Below are positions 45,347 to 54,510 of a stretch of DNA of 64,000 nucleotides, one piece after another. Position numbers and translations under genes: made by a program. Origin of the DNA: Streptococcus suis (GTDB lineage: Bacteria; Bacillota; Bacilli; Lactobacillales; Streptococcaceae). Location: assembly GCF_002960625.1 (NCBI RefSeq), contig NZ_POJH01000029.1, positions 62,001 to 126,000 of the forward strand, read 5' to 3'. The notes beneath the pieces are model-generated. The model ran no database searches. It was not told the DNA's origin and saw nothing but the letters and a program-made list of their open reading frames with translations. Each line of letters begins with the position of its first letter. The first letter of the stretch is position 1.

Positions 45347-45397
45347 GAAAAAGCTCTTTGCCGGTCGTTCTGACATGGCCTAGAGCTTTCTTTTTAC
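45347..45397. terminator. Bidirectional terminator between the ABC operon and add
   Basis: AAAAAGCTCT and AGAGCTTTCTTTTT form a stem across a loop of about 24 bases. T-runs appear on both strands, which suits the two convergent genes that end here. Confidence 0.8.
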
Positions 45398-46401
45398 AAA
45401 TTATACTTTTGAGCTAGGATATCAAGTAAGTTTGCCTTTTCTTCTTCACTGGCAAAGCTTGCTTGAATAGCATTTCTGTTGAATTGATAAAATTCTTCCT
45501 TGGTCGTTCCAAAATACTCTATAAATAGCTGATATTCTTTATTTAGGTTTGTATTGGAGACCGTTCGATTATCAGTATTGATGGTAATCTTTGCTCCTGC
45601 TTGAACCAGCTGTTCATAGGGGAAATCTGCTAGAGTTTGAGCTGCTCCGGTCTGGAGATTTGAAGTCAGGCACATCTCAAGCGTTGCTCCGCTATTGACA
45701 AAAGCCTGAATAACCTCAGCTTGACCACTAAGAGCCGTTCCGTGTCCAATCCGCTTGATACCCAAGGTCAGAGCTTGGGCTACATTGGTCACGCAACCAC
45801 ACTCACCAGCATGGAAGGTCATGGGATAGCCTAGAGATTGGGTGTAGTCAATCAACTCTGCCAGCTCTTGAGTTGGGTAGTCTGCCTCGTTTCCAGCAAA
45901 ATCAAAACCAACCAATCCTTTCGGTGCCAGATCGGCAATAGCAGAAAAGATTTCTCTGGTCTGACTTGGATCAGTTTGTTTCAAGCCACAGACCAAGAGC
46001 TTGGCAACTATACCAAATTCCTTCTGAGCCTTTTCCATCCCACGCAAGACGGCTTTCACAGCTTCCAGGATAGTCAAACCCTTGTCAGTCGATAATTCTG
46101 GTGCAAAACGAAGTTCAATATATAGAACGCCATCTTCAGCCGCTTGGCTTAGAACATCGTAGGTTGCTAATTCCAATGCTTCTACTGTTTGTAAAAGTGG
46201 ACGGATAAAGTCAAAGGTTTGCAAATAGGTCATCAGGCCATCAACCTTGCCCTCTATACTGACCAATTTTCTGAGTTCCTCATCCTTGTCTGGAATGGAA
46301 ATTTCTGCCAGTTGGGCAAGTTGTCGGATTGCCGATAAAGATAGGGAATCATCCAAATGGCAATGCAATTCTGTCTTGGCTAATTCTTGTACATTCAACA
46401 T
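45394..46401 (-). CDS. add: Adenosine deaminase
   Basis: The enzyme deaminates adenosine to inosine with a zinc ion. From the ATG at 46401 the protein is 335 residues and starts MLNVQELAKTELHCHLDDSLS, with the HxH zinc motif. It continues with YIELRFAPE, GFDFAGNE, FHAGECGCV (zinc His plus catalytic Glu), RIGHGTAL and INTDNRTVSNT, where the catalytic aspartate lies. An upstream in-frame ATG at 46488 gives an unrelated leader and was rejected; AAAGAGG lies 8 bases before the chosen start. A 9-base inverted repeat surrounds the ribosome site (annotated separately). Confidence 0.94.
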   Translation of the reverse strand: MLNVQELAKTELHCHLDDSLSLSAIRQLAQLAEISIPDKDEELRKLVSIEGKVDGLMTYLQTFDFIRPLLQTVEALELATYDVLSQAAEDGVLYIELRFAPELSTDKGLTILEAVKAVLRGMEKAQKEFGIVAKLLVCGLKQTDPSQTREIFSAIADLAPKGLVGFDFAGNEADYPTQELAELIDYTQSLGYPMTFHAGECGCVTNVAQALTLGIKRIGHGTALSGQAEVIQAFVNSGATLEMCLTSNLQTGAAQTLADFPYEQLVQAGAKITINTDNRTVSNTNLNKEYQLFIEYFGTTKEEFYQFNRNAIQASFASEEEKANLLDILAQKYNL

Positions 46402-46433
46402 TAACAATACCTCTTTCGTAAGTATATTGTTAA
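46401..46433. promoter_or_regulatory. Inverted repeat around the add ribosome site
   Basis: TTAACAATA and TATTGTTAA are perfect 9-base inverted arms, 15 bases apart, and the AAAGAGG ribosome site lies in the loop. The proximal arm touches the start codon. It could be an operator or an RNA hairpin that controls ribosome access. A promoter TTGTAA-16-TATGAT lies just upstream on the minus strand. Confidence 0.5.
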
Positions 46434-46516
46434 CTATCATATCACATTTTTGACAAATTACAAGATAATTTTCACAAAAAATGAACATTATTCTTATTAG
46501 ATAGTTTCAAGTGCAA

Positions 46517-46545
46517 GAAAAAAAAGAACGATTTTCATCGTTCTT
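46517..46545 (-). terminator. Terminator after tRNA-Ser
   Basis: On the minus strand AAGAACGAT pairs with ATCGTTCTT around GAAA, followed by a run of eight T in total. It ends the tmRNA-tRNA unit. Confidence 0.9.
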
Positions 46546-46551
46546 GCCATA

Positions 46552-46639
46552 CGGAAGACATGGGATTCGAACCCACGCACGCTGTTACACGCCTACCGCG
46601 TTTCCAACACGGCCTCTTGAGCCTCTTGAGTAATCTTCC
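46552..46639 (-). tRNA. tRNA-Ser (anticodon GGA)
   Basis: The 88-base RNA folds as a class II tRNA. The acceptor stem is GGAAGAT with ATCTTCC-type pairing (GTCTTCC at the 3' side, discriminator G), and the anticodon stem is CCGTG/CGCGG around TTGGAAA. A long variable arm and a TGGGTTCGAATCCCA T-arm are present. The anticodon GGA and long variable arm identify serine. CCA is not encoded. It lies 5 bases after the tmRNA gene on the same strand. Confidence 0.93.
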
Positions 46640-46644
46640 ATATA

Positions 46645-46989
46645 TGGAGCTGGTGGGAGTCGAACCCACGTCCAAACACCTGCTAACTTATTCGTCTACA
46701 ACCATAGGTTATGTCTTGCTTTAACTTGGGCTCGATACATAACTCAAACCTAGCACAAGCGAGTCAGTTCATCTCTTTTGGGACAGCCTGACTCAATCCC
46801 AACGTAGCTTGTTATTTTAAGACCAATCAGCAAACACAAGCAATTCGCGACTGGTCACGCAGGCAGGTTATTAAGCTGCTAATGCGTAAGTGTTTGTATT
46901 TTTTGCAGTTATATTTAACTGGCATTTTTACATCTGCCGATGAGTTGCAGAACAAGCCTCATAATGCCTGTCGAATCCGTAACAACCCC
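46645..46989 (-). ncRNA. ssrA: Transfer-messenger RNA (tmRNA)
   Basis: The 345-base RNA starts GGGGTTGTTACGGATTCGAC and ends with a T-arm (GTGGGTTCGACTCCCAC) and AGCTCCA with encoded CCA, the tRNA-like ends of tmRNA. The tag frame at 46871-46906 on the minus strand reads AKNTNTYALAA followed by TAA. The tag is close to the pneumococcal one. tmRNA frees stalled ribosomes and marks the unfinished protein for breakdown. A promoter TTGCTT-17-TATAAT lies upstream (annotated). Confidence 0.97.
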
Positions 46990-47009
46990 TTAGGTTTGAT
47001 ACGAAAATT

Positions 47010-47038
47010 ATTATAGCAGATTTTTTCGCAAAAAGCAA
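47010..47038 (-). promoter_or_regulatory. Promoter of ssrA
   Basis: On the minus strand -35 TTGCTT (47033-47038) is 17 bases from a perfect -10 TATAAT (47010-47015). The predicted start is about 14 bases before the mature tmRNA 5' end. Confidence 0.8.
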
Positions 47039-47099
47039 AGCTATTTTTTACAATTTCCTTACAATTTTAAAATTTTTTGAAATATGGTACAATATAATT

Positions 47100-47693
47100 A
47101 TGTATAAATTCTGGCAAAAAGCAATTCAAGTATTGAGTATTATTACACTGATAGGGACATTTATTTTTCTATTTTGGTTATATAAGATTGGCATTTTAAA
47201 CGATCAGAATGTCTTGTCCGATTGGATTAAACACCAAGGGGCCTTTGGTAGCTTGTTTTTCCTAATCCTACAAATTATTCAAGTTATTTTCCCAATCATA
47301 CCAGGTGGGGTCACTACCGTTGTTGGATTTCTTGTTTTCAATTTCTGGTGGGGATTTTTCTTAAATTATGTTGGCATATCCGTCGGTAGTATTATTCTCT
47401 TCTGGTTGGCTCGTCGGTATGGAAAAAAATTCTGTTTACTGTTTATGAGTGAAGAAACTTTTTTCAAATATGAGAGTAAAATAGATAATAAACGTGGTTA
47501 TGAAATTTTCTTCATACTTTGCATGCTCTCACCTATATCTCCTGCTGATATTGTTGTCATGATTACAGGCTTAACTAGCATGAGTTATCGAAAATTTATC
47601 ACCATCACTCTCCTCTGTCGTCCATTTTCCATCGTTGCCTACAGCTTCTTTTGGATTTATGGAAGCCAATTTTTACAACAAATCCTCAAATAA
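47100..47693 (+). CDS. TVP38/TMEM64 (VTT-domain) membrane protein, probably leaderless
   Basis: The 197-residue protein has several membrane helices and the VTT/DedA-like pattern: VIFPIIPGGVTTVVGFLVFNFWWGF, WLARRYGKKF and LSPISPADIVVMITGLTSMSY. Relatives move or flip lipids; the bacterial function is uncertain. An extended -10 element (TGGTACAAT, 47085-47093) ends only 6 bases before the ATG. Transcription should therefore start at or next to the ATG, and no ribosome site is present. That predicts a leaderless message unless a promoter further upstream is used. Confidence 0.85.
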   Translation: MYKFWQKAIQVLSIITLIGTFIFLFWLYKIGILNDQNVLSDWIKHQGAFGSLFFLILQIIQVIFPIIPGGVTTVVGFLVFNFWWGFFLNYVGISVGSIILFWLARRYGKKFCLLFMSEETFFKYESKIDNKRGYEIFFILCMLSPISPADIVVMITGLTSMSYRKFITITLLCRPFSIVAYSFFWIYGSQFLQQILK

Positions 47694-47701
47694 TAGTCCA
47701 A

Positions 47702-47735
47702 ACAGCCTTATCATCTGACAAGGCTGTTTTATTTA
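47702..47735 (+). terminator. Terminator after the TVP38-like gene
   Basis: AACAGCCTT pairs with AAGGCTGTT around ATCATCTGAC, followed by TTATTTATT. It also lies at the 3' end of the opposing aguB gene. Confidence 0.85.
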
Positions 47736-48608
47736 TTCTGTAATTTTCTGATACATATACGGTCGACGATCCCTAAAGAGTCCCCAATCCAAACGTTCAC
47801 GCGCACCCTTATCCAAGTCATAAGTAGCTAGCAAGACTGTTTCTTCCTCCCGTCCAGCCTTGGTCAAAATGTCTCCTGTCTCATCTGTCAAGAAAGAGGA
47901 GCCATAGAAACGCAGACTTGAAGACTGTCCACCATTTTCAACGGAAGGCTGCACTTTTTCCAAACCGATACGATTGGCTGCAATAACTGGTGTGATATTG
48001 GCCGCAGCATGTCCCTGCATGGTCCGCTGCCAATGACCTTGGCTATCCGTGTCCAAAATCGGCTCCGAACCAATGGCGGTTGGATAAAAGAGCAATTCTG
48101 CCCCATTCAGAGCTAGACAACGAGCAGTTTCTGGGAACCATTGGTCCCAACAGATGCCAATGCCAATCTTAGCGTAACGTGTTTTCCAGACCTTGAATCC
48201 AGTATTTCCAGGTGTGAAGTAAAACTTCTCCTGGTAATAATGGTCGTCAGGAATATGGGTCTTGCGGTAAACTCCCAAAACATTACCATCCGCATCGATG
48301 ACTGCAATCGAGTTATACAGGCTATTGCCATCCTTTTCATAAAAAGAAATGGGCAAAACCACCTGCAATTCCTTGGCAATGGGAATAAAGTGCTGAACAG
48401 CATCATTTTCCTCTACAGACTTGGCGTAGTTGTAATAATCATACTGGCGTTCCTGACAAAAATAAGGACGCTCAAAGAGTTCAGGCAGGAGAATAATCTG
48501 CGCGCCCTGCCCAGCAGCCTGTCTGACCAAACGCTCTGCGGTCGCCAGATTTTCCCAAAGGTCCTGACTACACTGCATCTGAACAGCTGCTACAGTAACA
48601 TTTCTCAT
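47733..48608 (-). CDS. aguB: N-carbamoylputrescine amidase
   Basis: AguB hydrolyses N-carbamoylputrescine to putrescine, CO2 and ammonia. From the ATG at 48608 (AAGGA 9 bases upstream) the protein is 291 residues. It has the nitrilase triad: Glu in ILLPELFERPYF, Lys in VYRKTHIPDDHYY and Cys in GIGICWDQWFPE. An in-frame ATG 18 bases upstream is less well placed. It is the last gene of the polyamine operon and follows aguA by about 106 bases. Confidence 0.95.
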   Translation of the reverse strand: MRNVTVAAVQMQCSQDLWENLATAERLVRQAAGQGAQIILLPELFERPYFCQERQYDYYNYAKSVEENDAVQHFIPIAKELQVVLPISFYEKDGNSLYNSIAVIDADGNVLGVYRKTHIPDDHYYQEKFYFTPGNTGFKVWKTRYAKIGIGICWDQWFPETARCLALNGAELLFYPTAIGSEPILDTDSQGHWQRTMQGHAAANITPVIAANRIGLEKVQPSVENGGQSSSLRFYGSSFLTDETGDILTKAGREEETVLLATYDLDKGARERLDWGLFRDRRPYMYQKITE

Positions 48609-48714
48609 ATTATTTATCCTTTTCATAAATTCTTTATGGGAGATAGAATGTTCCTGAGATAAGGAAAGACGGTACAGGCTATACTAGAGTATGCCAAACC
48701 GACTTGACGCAATA

Positions 48715-49818
48715 TCAGGGACATTTAGCCCCATAAAGAGGAATTTGCTGGGTAATACAATGAACATTCCCACCCCCAAGCAGGATGTCACGGGCGGGTA
48801 TGCCGACGACTTTTCTGGTAGGAAAAAGCTGCGCGAGGAGCTCAAGTGCCTGCGCATCATGCTCATCAGCAAACTGGGGCACCAGAACCGCACCGTTGCT
48901 GACGTAGAAATTCACATAGGAAGCCGCCAAACGTTCGCCAGCTGTCCGTACTTCTTCCCCCGCTTCATAGACATAGCCTGGCAAGTCCTCTTCTGTTATT
49001 AGAATAGGATGTTTGGGAATAGGCAGTTTGTGAACGGTCAACTTTCTACCCTTGGCATCCACTTGCTTTTCCAAGTAGTCCAAATCAGCTTTGGACATGG
49101 CATATTGGGGATCTGACTCATCATCTGTCCAGGCTAAAACTATCTCGGCTGGACCAACAAAGGCTGCAACATTGTCCACGTGTTCATTGGTTTCATCATT
49201 GTAGATACCATAAGGCAGCCAGAGGACCTTTTCAGCTCCAAGAGTATCTAGAAGCACTTGCTCAATCTGATCCTTGGTCAAATGGGGATTACGTCCTGGG
49301 CTCAGTAAACAGGATTCGGTCACCAAGATGGTTCCCTCCCCATCGCTATGGATAGCTCCGCCTTCTAGGACAAAGGGATGGGCATCATAGATTGGCAGAC
49401 CGATGGCCTGACTAAATCGACTAGCCACCTGATCATCTGCCTCATAGTCCTGATAAAGACCATCATAGCTTCCGCCCCAAGCATTAAAAGCCCAATCGAC
49501 AGACAAAGCTCTGCCATTTTCATGGATCAAAACCGTCGGACCTGTGTCACGCGCCCATGCGTCGTTGGTAGGAATGTCCAGATAGGTTACGTCATCACCC
49601 AGCATAGACTGTGCCTCCTCACGGTGTGCCTCATCGACCAAGAGATAGACCTGCTCGCTTTCAGTAATGGTTTTAATGACCTGGCTGAAGGCCTTTTTCG
49701 CCCCCTGACCATCAAAGGGCCAGGATCCTGGGCGAGTCGGCCACACCATGAGTGTACCATGATGGGGCTCATACTCAGCTGGCATACGGTAACCCGCTGC
49801 TTTTGGACTTTCTATCAT
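48715..49818 (-). CDS. aguA: Agmatine deiminase
   Basis: AguA converts agmatine to N-carbamoylputrescine. The 367-residue protein belongs to the peptidyl-arginine-deiminase-like guanidino-group enzymes. It shows [50 protein letters not shown] and the nucleophile Cys354 in [13 protein letters not shown]. Its start overlaps the nspC stop by 4 bases. It sits in the putrescine branch after speA. Confidence 0.96.
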   Translation of the reverse strand: MIESPKAAGYRMPAEYEPHHGTLMVWPTRPGSWPFDGQGAKKAFSQVIKTITESEQVYLLVDEAHREEAQSMLGDDVTYLDIPTNDAWARDTGPTVLIHENGRALSVDWAFNAWGGSYDGLYQDYEADDQVASRFSQAIGLPIYDAHPFVLEGGAIHSDGEGTILVTESCLLSPGRNPHLTKDQIEQVLLDTLGAEKVLWLPYGIYNDETNEHVDNVAAFVGPAEIVLAWTDDESDPQYAMSKADLDYLEKQVDAKGRKLTVHKLPIPKHPILITEEDLPGYVYEAGEEVRTAGERLAASYVNFYVSNGAVLVPQFADEHDAQALELLAQLFPTRKVVGIPARDILLGGGNVHCITQQIPLYGAKCP

Positions 49819-50942
49819 GACAACCTCCCTTTGAAATCTTCATAACCAAATTCCTTGATAATACGGCAGTCGCCAGCCTCGTCCATGATGGCTAGGCTAG
49901 GTAACCCAATGCCGTTAAAGGTATTGTTTTTAACGAAAGAATAGATGGCCATATCTTCAAAATAGAGCTTGTCACCAATCTCCACAGGCTTTTCAAAGGA
50001 ATAATCGCCGATGATGTCACCCGTCAGACAGGTATTGGAAGACAGTCTGTATGTATAGACTTTTTCACCTGCCTCAAAGCCATAGCGAAGCGGTGGGCGA
50101 TAAGGCATTTCTAAGACATCCGGCATATGGCAGGTAGCCGAAGCATCTAACACAAGCGTTTCAATGCCATTTTCAACAATATCCAGAACCTCTGTCACCA
50201 GATAGCCTGCATTAAGAGCAATGGCTTCTCCTGGCTCGATATAGACTTCCAGCCCATAAGTTTCCTGCATGTGCTGGATAGAGGAAATCAGCAAATCTAC
50301 ATCATAGTCTTCTCTGGTCACATGATGGCCTCCGCCCATATTGAGCCATTTAATACGGTGGAGGTAAGGGCCAAATTTAGCCTCGACAGCTTCCAAGGTG
50401 GTTTTCAAATCATCTGAATTTTGTTCGCAGAGAGTATGGAAATGCAGGCCATCCACCAAGTCTAGCAGGTCTTCTGAAAACTGACTGATACGAACACCAA
50501 AGCGAGAGCCTGTTGCACAGGGATCGTAAAGTGCATGCTCGTCTTGTGTGGAGCATTCGGGATTGATCCGCAGACCAATGCTTACTCCTGCTGCTCTGCA
50601 TTTGTCAGCGTGCTTACGGAGTTGGCGCTTTGAGTTAAAGACGATATGGTCTGCAATTTCCAAAATATCATCCAAATCTGCATCCTTAAAGGCGGGGGCA
50701 AAGACATGGACTTCGCCACCAAATTCCTCACGACCAAGTTTAGCTTCATAAAGTCCTGAAGCAGTTGTGCCAGCCAAATATTGGCTAATTAGTGGATAGG
50801 TGGCATACATGGAGAAAGCTTTTTGAGCCAAGAGTACCTTACAGCCTGTACGGTCTTGGACAGACTTGAGAATTTCTAAATTGTTGACCAGCTTGGCTTC
50901 ATCAATGACATAGGCTGGTGTTGGAACTTGTTCAATTCTCAT
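49815..50942 (-). CDS. nspC: Carboxynorspermidine / carboxyspermidine decarboxylase
   Basis: This PLP enzyme of the alanine-racemase fold decarboxylates carboxyspermidine (or carboxynorspermidine) to the free polyamine. The 375-residue protein has the PLP lysine in [49 protein letters not shown] and [13 protein letters not shown], as in NspC. It abuts the carboxyspermidine dehydrogenase gene, which makes its substrate, and overlaps aguA. Confidence 0.94.
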   Translation of the reverse strand: MRIEQVPTPAYVIDEAKLVNNLEILKSVQDRTGCKVLLAQKAFSMYATYPLISQYLAGTTASGLYEAKLGREEFGGEVHVFAPAFKDADLDDILEIADHIVFNSKRQLRKHADKCRAAGVSIGLRINPECSTQDEHALYDPCATGSRFGVRISQFSEDLLDLVDGLHFHTLCEQNSDDLKTTLEAVEAKFGPYLHRIKWLNMGGGHHVTREDYDVDLLISSIQHMQETYGLEVYIEPGEAIALNAGYLVTEVLDIVENGIETLVLDASATCHMPDVLEMPYRPPLRYGFEAGEKVYTYRLSSNTCLTGDIIGDYSFEKPVEIGDKLYFEDMAIYSFVKNNTFNGIGLPSLAIMDEAGDCRIIKEFGYEDFKGRLS

Positions 50943-52202
50943 CTAGTCCACCAAAACAGGATTTTCTACTACTTGCCATGGCAAGCCATATTGGTTGAGC
51001 AAGTCCATAAATGGATCTGGATCCAATTCCTCCAAGTTGTAAACGCCTGGCTTCTTCCAAGTTCCGTCCATGACAAGCTTGGTTCCAATCATAGCTGGCA
51101 CGCCAGTTGTGTAGGAAATAGCCTGTGAACCAACTTCCTTATAGCACTCTTGGTGGTCACATACATTGTAGATGTAAATAGTCTTCTCTACACCGTCCTT
51201 GATACCTGTGAAAATACAGCCGATGTTGGTTTTCCCAACTGTACGTGGACCAAGGCTGGCTGGGTCTGGTAATAATGCCTTGAGGAATTGGATTGGCACC
51301 ACTTCTTGTCCGTTGAAATTGATTGGGTCTGTCCGCAAAAGACCAACATTTTCCAAGCACTTCATGTGGGTCAAGTAGGATTGACCGAAAGTCATAAAGA
51401 AGCGGATGCGTTTGACACCTGGAATATTCTTAGCCAGCGACTCGATTTCTTCGTGATGGAGGAGGTACATGTCTTTTTGACCCACTTCTGGGAAATCGTA
51501 CTCTCGCTTGATAGACATAGCTTCCACTTCCACCCATTTGCCATTTTCCCAGTAGGAGCCTGGTGCTGAAACCTCACGCAAGTTGATTTCAGGGTTGAAG
51601 TTGGTGGCAAATGGATAGCCATGATCCCCACCGTTACAGTCTAGGATGTCGATGTAATGAATTTCATCGAAATAATGCTTGAGTGCGTAGGCTGAAAATA
51701 CGCTGGTCACCCCTGGATCAAATCCGGATCCCAAAAGAGCTGTCAGGCCTGCTTTTTCAAAACGCTCCTTATAAGCCCACTGCCATGAGTAGTCAAAGTA
51801 GGCTGTGAAGCCCTCTTCTGCACATCGTTTTTCGTAGATAGCCCGCCATTCTGGGTCTTCGGTGTCCTCGCACTCGTAGTTGGCGGTGTCGATGTAGTCC
51901 ACGCCTGTCGCCAAGCAAGCATCCATGATGGTCAAGTCTTGGTAGGGAAGGGCCACATTCAAGACTGCCTTTGGCTGGTAGCTTTCAATCAAGGTAATCA
52001 CTTCTTCTACCTTATCCGCATCCACTTGGGCAGTTTCAATTTTTACGGAAGTTTTTCCTTCTAAGGCAGCCTTCAAATCATCACACTTGGACTTGGTACG
52101 GCTGGCAATCATGACTTCCTTGAAGGTATCTTCTGCCTGGCAAACCTTGCTGATGGCAACCTGGGCAACTCCGCCACAACCAATCACTAATAAACGACTC
52201 AT
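50943..52202 (-). CDS. Carboxyspermidine dehydrogenase (saccharopine dehydrogenase family)
   Basis: This NADPH-dependent enzyme joins putrescine and aspartate semialdehyde to carboxyspermidine; the family is often mislabelled saccharopine dehydrogenase. From the ATG at 52202 the protein is 419 residues and starts MSRLLVIGCGGVAQVAIS, its Rossmann motif. The longer reading to 52313 lies inside speE and was rejected; AGGAG sits 8-9 bases upstream of the chosen ATG. Later parts include DTANYECEDTEDPEWR, GFDPGVTSVFSAYAL and ATGVPAM-like YTTGVPAMIGTKLV. Position beside nspC fixes the role. Confidence 0.92.
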   Translation of the reverse strand: MSRLLVIGCGGVAQVAISKVCQAEDTFKEVMIASRTKSKCDDLKAALEGKTSVKIETAQVDADKVEEVITLIESYQPKAVLNVALPYQDLTIMDACLATGVDYIDTANYECEDTEDPEWRAIYEKRCAEEGFTAYFDYSWQWAYKERFEKAGLTALLGSGFDPGVTSVFSAYALKHYFDEIHYIDILDCNGGDHGYPFATNFNPEINLREVSAPGSYWENGKWVEVEAMSIKREYDFPEVGQKDMYLLHHEEIESLAKNIPGVKRIRFFMTFGQSYLTHMKCLENVGLLRTDPINFNGQEVVPIQFLKALLPDPASLGPRTVGKTNIGCIFTGIKDGVEKTIYIYNVCDHQECYKEVGSQAISYTTGVPAMIGTKLVMDGTWKKPGVYNLEELDPDPFMDLLNQYGLPWQVVENPVLVD

Positions 52203-53059
52203 TATTTTTTCTCCTCTTCTTCTAAAATATCTTCGACATAACGGGGCAAGAGAAATGCTCCAATATGCAAGTTTGCGGTATAGTATTCTGTGAAAAGCTG
52301 ACGCGCCTTCCATTTTTCCTTATCAAAATCTTCAATGGGATGGTATTTTTTAGAGGCAAAGCCAAATAACCAATAACCCGCCGCAGATGTCGGAATATGG
52401 GCCTGATAAACACGGCTAATAGGGAAAGACTGGGTCGCCTTTCTATGCATAGAACGAAAGGCAGACTCATCTTCGTCATAGAATGGCGAACCATGTTGGT
52501 AAACCATGATCCCATCTTCCTTCAAAGCCCGATAGGCATTACCGTAAAATTCCTTGGTAAAGAGCCCTTCCGTGTGTCCAAATGGATCTGTCGCATCATT
52601 GATGATGATATCATATTCGTTTTCACAGTTGCGCAAGAAACGCAGACCATCCTGTAAATAAACCTCGACCCGCTCATCTTCTAAACCCGATGCATAGTCT
52701 GGGAAATATTCTCGACAGACCTCAACCAAAAGTTCATCTGGCTCTACAACGTCAATACGTTCAATTTCAGGATACATACTGAGAACTTGAGCAACCCCAC
52801 CATCTCCACCACCTAAAATCAAGATTTTCTTAGGATTGGGATGGACGGCCATGGGCACATGGACAGCCATCTCATTGTAGACAAAGTCATCTGCATCCGA
52901 GAATAAAACACGACCATTAAGGGTTAATATTTTTCCAAAGGCTGGCGAGTCCAACACAGCGATGTCCTGAAATTCACTCTTGCCAGCATAAAGTTGTTGA
53001 CTGGTGCGAATGGACAATTTTACATCAGGTGTTTGAACTTCTGAAAACCACATTTCCAT
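52202..53059 (-). CDS. speE: Spermidine synthase (polyamine aminopropyltransferase)
   Basis: SpeE moves an aminopropyl group from decarboxylated SAM to putrescine. The 285-residue protein has KILILGGGDGGVAQVLSMYP, IDVVEPDELLVEV, YDIIINDATDPFGHTEGLFT and the gatekeeping YNEMAVHVPM region. No speD is visible in the window, so the source of decarboxylated SAM is unclear. The carboxyspermidine genes next door offer another route to the same product. It lies 2 bases after speA. Confidence 0.95.
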   Translation of the reverse strand: MEMWFSEVQTPDVKLSIRTSQQLYAGKSEFQDIAVLDSPAFGKILTLNGRVLFSDADDFVYNEMAVHVPMAVHPNPKKILILGGGDGGVAQVLSMYPEIERIDVVEPDELLVEVCREYFPDYASGLEDERVEVYLQDGLRFLRNCENEYDIIINDATDPFGHTEGLFTKEFYGNAYRALKEDGIMVYQHGSPFYDEDESAFRSMHRKATQSFPISRVYQAHIPTSAAGYWLFGFASKKYHPIEDFDKEKWKARQLFTEYYTANLHIGAFLLPRYVEDILEEEEKK

Positions 53060-53061
53060 GA

Positions 53062-54510
53062 CTAGCCCTCCTTAATGACATTGATGTAGTTGACATCTGG
53101 ATCTTCGGTACCTTGAACAGAACAACCACGCTCCTTGGCAAAGATGATGTAGTCAACAATTTCTTGGGTCACTCGTTCACCTGGAGCTAAAAGCGGGATA
53201 CCAGGCGGATAGCACATGACAAATTCCCCACAGACCTGACCAACTGCTTCTTGCAGGGAACGGCTTTCGCGCTCTGCATAAAAAGCCTGCTGCGGTGACA
53301 ATACCAGCTGCGGCTGGATGTATTCTCCCGAAATCAAATCCGAACCATCTCGTGAGTAAAGACGCTTGATGTCAGCCAGTGCCCCTACCAGTCGCTCGAT
53401 GTCCTGCAGGCGGTCACCGATGGAAATATAGGCCAAGATATTGCCAATATCCCCAAATTCAATCTGGATGTCGTACTCATCCCGCAACAAATCATAGACT
53501 TCAATCCCTGTCAGACCAATGCCCTGCGTATAGATGGAGAGCTTGGTGACATCGAAATCATGCACCGTTTTACCATCGATCAATTCCTTGGAATAGGCAT
53601 AGTAGCCACCGATAGCGTTGATTTCACGGCGAGCATACTCAGACATTTCAATGACCTTTTCAAAAGATTCTTTGCCACGAAGGGCCAGATTTCTCCGTGA
53701 AATATCCAAACTAGCCAGCAAGAGATAGGAAGCGGATGTCGACTGGGTCAGATTGATAATCTGGCGGACATACTCCACATTCATATCAGGACCGACCAAT
53801 AGGAGCGAGCTCTGGGTCAGACTGCCACCTGATTTGTGCATGGAAACAGCTGCCATATCAGCTCCCACATCCATAGCCGCCTCTGGCAATTTTTCCGAAA
53901 AATGCAAATGCGCACCATGAGCCTCGTCCACCAAAACTTTCATGCCCGCTGCGTGAGCTTTCTCAGTCAAGGTACGCAGGTCTGAGCAGATACCATAGTA
54001 GGTCGGATTGTTGATCAAGACAGCAACCGCGTCAGGATGCTCATAAATCGCCCGTTCAAAAGCTTCATTTTCCAATGCAAGAGCAATACCAATCCGTGGC
54101 TCCACACTCATATCCACATAGACTGGTATAGCTCCGCATAGGACCAAAGCATTGAGGGCAGACTTGTGGACATTGCGAGGTAAAATGATTTTATCACCCG
54201 CCTTACAGGTCGCCAAAATCATGGTCTGGACAGAAGAGGTTGTCCCTCCAACCATGAGAAAGGCATGGCTGGCACCAAAGGCTTCTGCCGCCAATTCTTC
54301 GGCCTCTCGGATAATGGACACAGGATGCCCTAAGTTATCCAAGGGTTTCATGGAATTGACATCAATCCCCACGCATTTTTCTCCTAACAGTTCGACCAAC
54401 TCTGGATTACCCCGTCCCCGCTTATGTCCAGGCACATCAAAGGGAACAATCCTTTTTCGGCGTAACTGTACCAATCCCTGATAAATAGGGGCTTGGTGTT
54501 GATTTTTCAT
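53062..54510 (-). CDS. speA: Arginine (or lysine/ornithine) decarboxylase
   Basis: The 482-residue PLP enzyme belongs to the short form of the Orn/Lys/Arg decarboxylase class III family without an N-terminal response-regulator-like wing. It has VPFDVPGHKRGRGNPEL, LMVGGTTSSVQTMIL, VLVDEAHGAHLHFSE and the PLP lysine in SMHKSGGSLTQSS. Because aguA and aguB follow, arginine to agmatine is the likely reaction; relatives have been annotated as lysine decarboxylase. AAGGAG lies 9-10 bases before the ATG. It is first in the operon, behind an unusually long leader. Confidence 0.92.
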   Translation of the reverse strand: MKNQHQAPIYQGLVQLRRKRIVPFDVPGHKRGRGNPELVELLGEKCVGIDVNSMKPLDNLGHPVSIIREAEELAAEAFGASHAFLMVGGTTSSVQTMILATCKAGDKIILPRNVHKSALNALVLCGAIPVYVDMSVEPRIGIALALENEAFERAIYEHPDAVAVLINNPTYYGICSDLRTLTEKAHAAGMKVLVDEAHGAHLHFSEKLPEAAMDVGADMAAVSMHKSGGSLTQSSLLLVGPDMNVEYVRQIINLTQSTSASYLLLASLDISRRNLALRGKESFEKVIEMSEYARREINAIGGYYAYSKELIDGKTVHDFDVTKLSIYTQGIGLTGIEVYDLLRDEYDIQIEFGDIGNILAYISIGDRLQDIERLVGALADIKRLYSRDGSDLISGEYIQPQLVLSPQQAFYAERESRSLQEAVGQVCGEFVMCYPPGIPLLAPGERVTQEIVDYIIFAKERGCSVQGTEDPDVNYINVIKEG

